This document shows, in pieces, positions 62,468 to 64,000 of a stretch of DNA of 64,000 nucleotides. Origin of the DNA: Cellulomonas sp. Leaf395 (GTDB lineage: Bacteria; Actinomycetota; Actinomycetes; Actinomycetales; Cellulomonadaceae); assembly GCF_001424125.1 (NCBI RefSeq), contig NZ_LMQI01000001.1:278616-342615 (forward strand), in the 5' to 3' direction. Made by a program: the position numbers and the translations under genes. Under the pieces are notes generated by a model. That model worked only from the letters and a program-made list of their open reading frames with translations. It ran no database searches and was not told the origin of the DNA. Numbering within the stretch: position 1 is the first letter of the stretch; each line of letters begins with the position of its first letter.

Positions 62468-63121
62468 TCAGACGAGCGGGTGCGGTCGTCCCGTGCCCAG
62501 CAGCGCCGCGGTCAGGATCGCCTCGATGGCGAACTTGGTGGCGGCCGGCAGGTCGACGCTGTCGTCGAGCAGCCACTGCACCTGCAGGCCGTCCATGACG
62601 CCGATGATCGCGCTGGCCGCCTGCGCGGCGACGTCCTGCGGCACGTCCCCGCCGCCGACCTCCATGATCGCGGCCTGGATCTCCCCGCGCAGGACCGTGA
62701 ATCGGTTGGTCACCCACCCGCGGGCCGGGTGGTCCTCGGTGACGGACTCGCCGGTGAGCACGGTGTACCCCTGGACGATGCCGCGCCGGTCGACGTTCAT
62801 CCGGGCGGTGCGCACGAGGTGCTGGAAGAGCTCGATGCCGTCCGGGATGTGCTGACCTTCGAGGTCCCGGACGTCCTCCTTGTCGCGAAACTCGAGCACC
62901 TCGACCAGCAGCTGCTCCTTGGAGCCGAAGTGGTGCAGGACGCCGGCGTGCGTGATGCCGACCTGCTCGGCGACCTCCGCGAGCGAGCCGTTCTTGTACC
63001 CCTTGGACCCGAAGGTGTGGGCCGCTGCCCGCAGGATCTCCGCGCGTCGCTCGGTGGTGGCCTGGCGAGGCTGCCGTGCGCGGCGCTGTGGCGCTGCGGC
63101 GGGGGGAACGGCGTCGTCCAT
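62468..63121 (-). CDS. TetR-family regulator divergent from a GH3 gene
   Basis: 217 residues. HTH at about 25-70 (TERRAEILRAAAHTFGSKGY, LAEVAEQVGITHAGVLHHFG) and a C-terminal domain ending VMDGLQVQWLLDDSVDLPAA, paralogous to the TetR at 34485. It diverges from the GH3 gene at 63288; two near-identical 22-bp dyads in the 166-bp gap are likely its operators, allowing it to repress both itself and the glycosidase. Confidence 0.91.
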   Translation of the reverse strand: MDDAVPPAAAPQRRARQPRQATTERRAEILRAAAHTFGSKGYKNGSLAEVAEQVGITHAGVLHHFGSKEQLLVEVLEFRDKEDVRDLEGQHIPDGIELFQHLVRTARMNVDRRGIVQGYTVLTGESVTEDHPARGWVTNRFTVLRGEIQAAIMEVGGGDVPQDVAAQAASAIIGVMDGLQVQWLLDDSVDLPAATKFAIEAILTAALLGTGRPHPLV

Positions 63122-63146
63122 GACCGAACCATACTGCGACGGCGTC

Positions 63147-63168
63147 AGTTACTGACAAGTTAGTAAGT
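63147..63168. promoter_or_regulatory. TetR operator copy 1
   Basis: AGTTACTGACAAGTTAGTAA followed by GT, an imperfect dyad 26 bases upstream of the tetR start. It matches copy 2 (63214-63235) in 19 of 22 positions. Confidence 0.78.
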
Positions 63169-63213
63169 GCCTTAGATCGGTCGCCTTCGACCGAGACCAT
63201 ACTGTGATCATTC

Positions 63214-63235
63214 ACTTACTGACATGTAAGTAAGT
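63214..63235. promoter_or_regulatory. TetR operator copy 2
   Basis: ACTTACTGACATGTAAGTAA followed by GT: a near-perfect dyad centred on ACATGT, 53 bases before the GH3 start and 67 bp centre-to-centre from copy 1. Placed to block the GH3 promoter. Confidence 0.8.
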
Positions 63236-63287
63236 TGCGCGTAGGTTCCTCCGCAGTAGACGACGACGTCTGATCGGAGAACACGCG

Positions 63288-64000
63288 GTGTCACTCGACA
63301 CAGCCACCCAGCCGCCCACGGCTGACGGGCCCTCGACCTCCCTCGCCGCCCTCCTGGCTGCCCTCAGCCTCGAGGAGAAGACGCGCCTGGTCGTCGGTGC
63401 CGGCCTGTGGTCCACCACCGCGATCCCGCACATCGGCCTGCGCGCCATGCACGTCTCCGACGGCCCCGCCGGCGTCCGCGGCGTCTCCGACTCCGCCGAC
63501 GAGACCTCCGCGTCATTCCCCGCCCCCAGCGCGCTCGCCGCGACGTGGGACGTGGACCTCGCCGACGAGCTCGGTCACGTGTTCGCCGCCGAGGCGCGCC
63601 GGCACGGGGTCGACGTCGTGCTCGCCCCGCAGGTGAACCTGCAGCGCACCCCGGTCGGCGGCCGGCACTTCGAGTGCTACTCCGAGGACCCGCTGCTCAC
63701 CGGCGCCATCGCGGTGCACGTGGTGCGCTCCGCGCAGGACCGCGGCGTGGGGATGTGCGTCAAGCACTTCGTCGCCAACGACTCCGAGACGCAGCGCACC
63801 ACCTACCTGGCGCGCGTCGACGAGAAGACGCTGCGCGAGGTGTACCTGGCGCCGTTCGAGCAGCTGGTGCACGAGGCCCAGGCGTGGTCGGTCATGAGCG
63901 CGTACTCCGGGATCGACGACGGCACCACCGCCGCGACCGCTGCGGAGCACCGCCCGCTGCTCACCGGGGTGCTCAAGGACGAGTGGGGCTTCGACGGCGT
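63288..64000 (+). CDS. Glycoside hydrolase family 3 protein, 3' end outside window
   Basis: The first 237 residues, from GTG 63288 (GGAGA eight to nine bases upstream). GH3 barrel motifs: LSLEEKTRLVVGAGLWSTTA, MHVSDGPAGVRG, LAPQVNLQRTPVGGRHFECY with SEDPLLTGA, and VKHFVANDSETQRTTYLARV, then MSAYSGIDDGTTA. The nucleophile Asp region lies just beyond the edge (DEWGFDG is the last visible part). No signal peptide, so an intracellular beta-glucosidase or related enzyme. It is only distantly similar to the GH3 at 35155. Confidence 0.92.
   Translation, partial: MSLDTATQPPTADGPSTSLAALLAALSLEEKTRLVVGAGLWSTTAIPHIGLRAMHVSDGPAGVRGVSDSADETSASFPAPSALAATWDVDLADELGHVFAAEARRHGVDVVLAPQVNLQRTPVGGRHFECYSEDPLLTGAIAVHVVRSAQDRGVGMCVKHFVANDSETQRTTYLARVDEKTLREVYLAPFEQLVHEAQAWSVMSAYSGIDDGTTAATAAEHRPLLTGVLKDEWGFDG

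Overview
The window is very GC-rich throughout, with dense gene packing, many GTG starts, many four-base ATGA/GTGA overlaps and many starts that look leaderless (a TAnnnT -10 box 6-8 bases before the start codon). Together with mycobacterial-type LysX, an HspR (HAIR) box before clpB, a mycobacterial-like radA/disA/mutY order and two GH3 beta-glycosidases, this points to an actinobacterial chromosome. A cellulolytic Micrococcales genus such as Cellulomonas is the best guess (inference, no marker gene read).

Left part (1-5900) is a decaying island. On the minus strand lies what was once a small sugar operon: a truncated GntR/UTRA regulator, a PTS EIIB-EIIA gene scrambled by a small inversion plus deletion, and an intact-looking cutC that runs off the edge. 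A tRNA-Ser(UGA) follows, with two broken IS481-type elements abutting its 3' end; a 15-bp copy of the tRNA 3' end lies between them. Next come a secreted bulb-lectin protein and a 310-bp fragment duplicating the 5' end of the RNB nuclease gene found at 9361.

5900-18500: an mmpL exporter with its TetR regulator and a perfect 26-bp palindrome, lying between the two copies of the RNB 5' end; the RNB nuclease; a three-gene minus-strand cluster (acyl-CoA dehydrogenase-like, PIG-L deacetylase/methyltransferase fusion, glycosyltransferase) that looks like an uncharacterised glycoconjugate pathway; a coiled-coil protein; a YdeI-like protein; tRNA-Ser(GCU); LtrA; tRNA-Arg(ACG); a secreted protein.

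18500-41700: housekeeping and metabolism. lysX (membrane lysylation), a holin-like membrane protein, glycogen phosphorylase, DUF5997 with a LysR-like effector domain, trmB, a two-domain VOC protein, a YfeO-type channel, YihY, a lipase-like hydrolase, clpB under a HAIR box, a TetR/GH3 pair, two DUF4190-type membrane proteins, exonuclease III, an SDR and another TetR.

41800-54200: the glycerol system glpD-glpF-glpK with a divergent SorC-type regulator, an ArgA-type acetyltransferase, a DivIVA-domain protein, mutY, disA and radA. Between radA and disA sits a LacI regulator plus a 73-residue gene behind a promoter with two LacI-like operators. 54200-64000: a TetR/ABC-2 exporter operon whose operator covers the start codon, a membrane-anchored protein, an AraC regulator, DUF1761 and VOC proteins, an OmpR-type two-component system, and a second TetR/GH3 pair, divergent, with two 22-bp operators. 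The right-hand GH3 gene is cut by the window edge.
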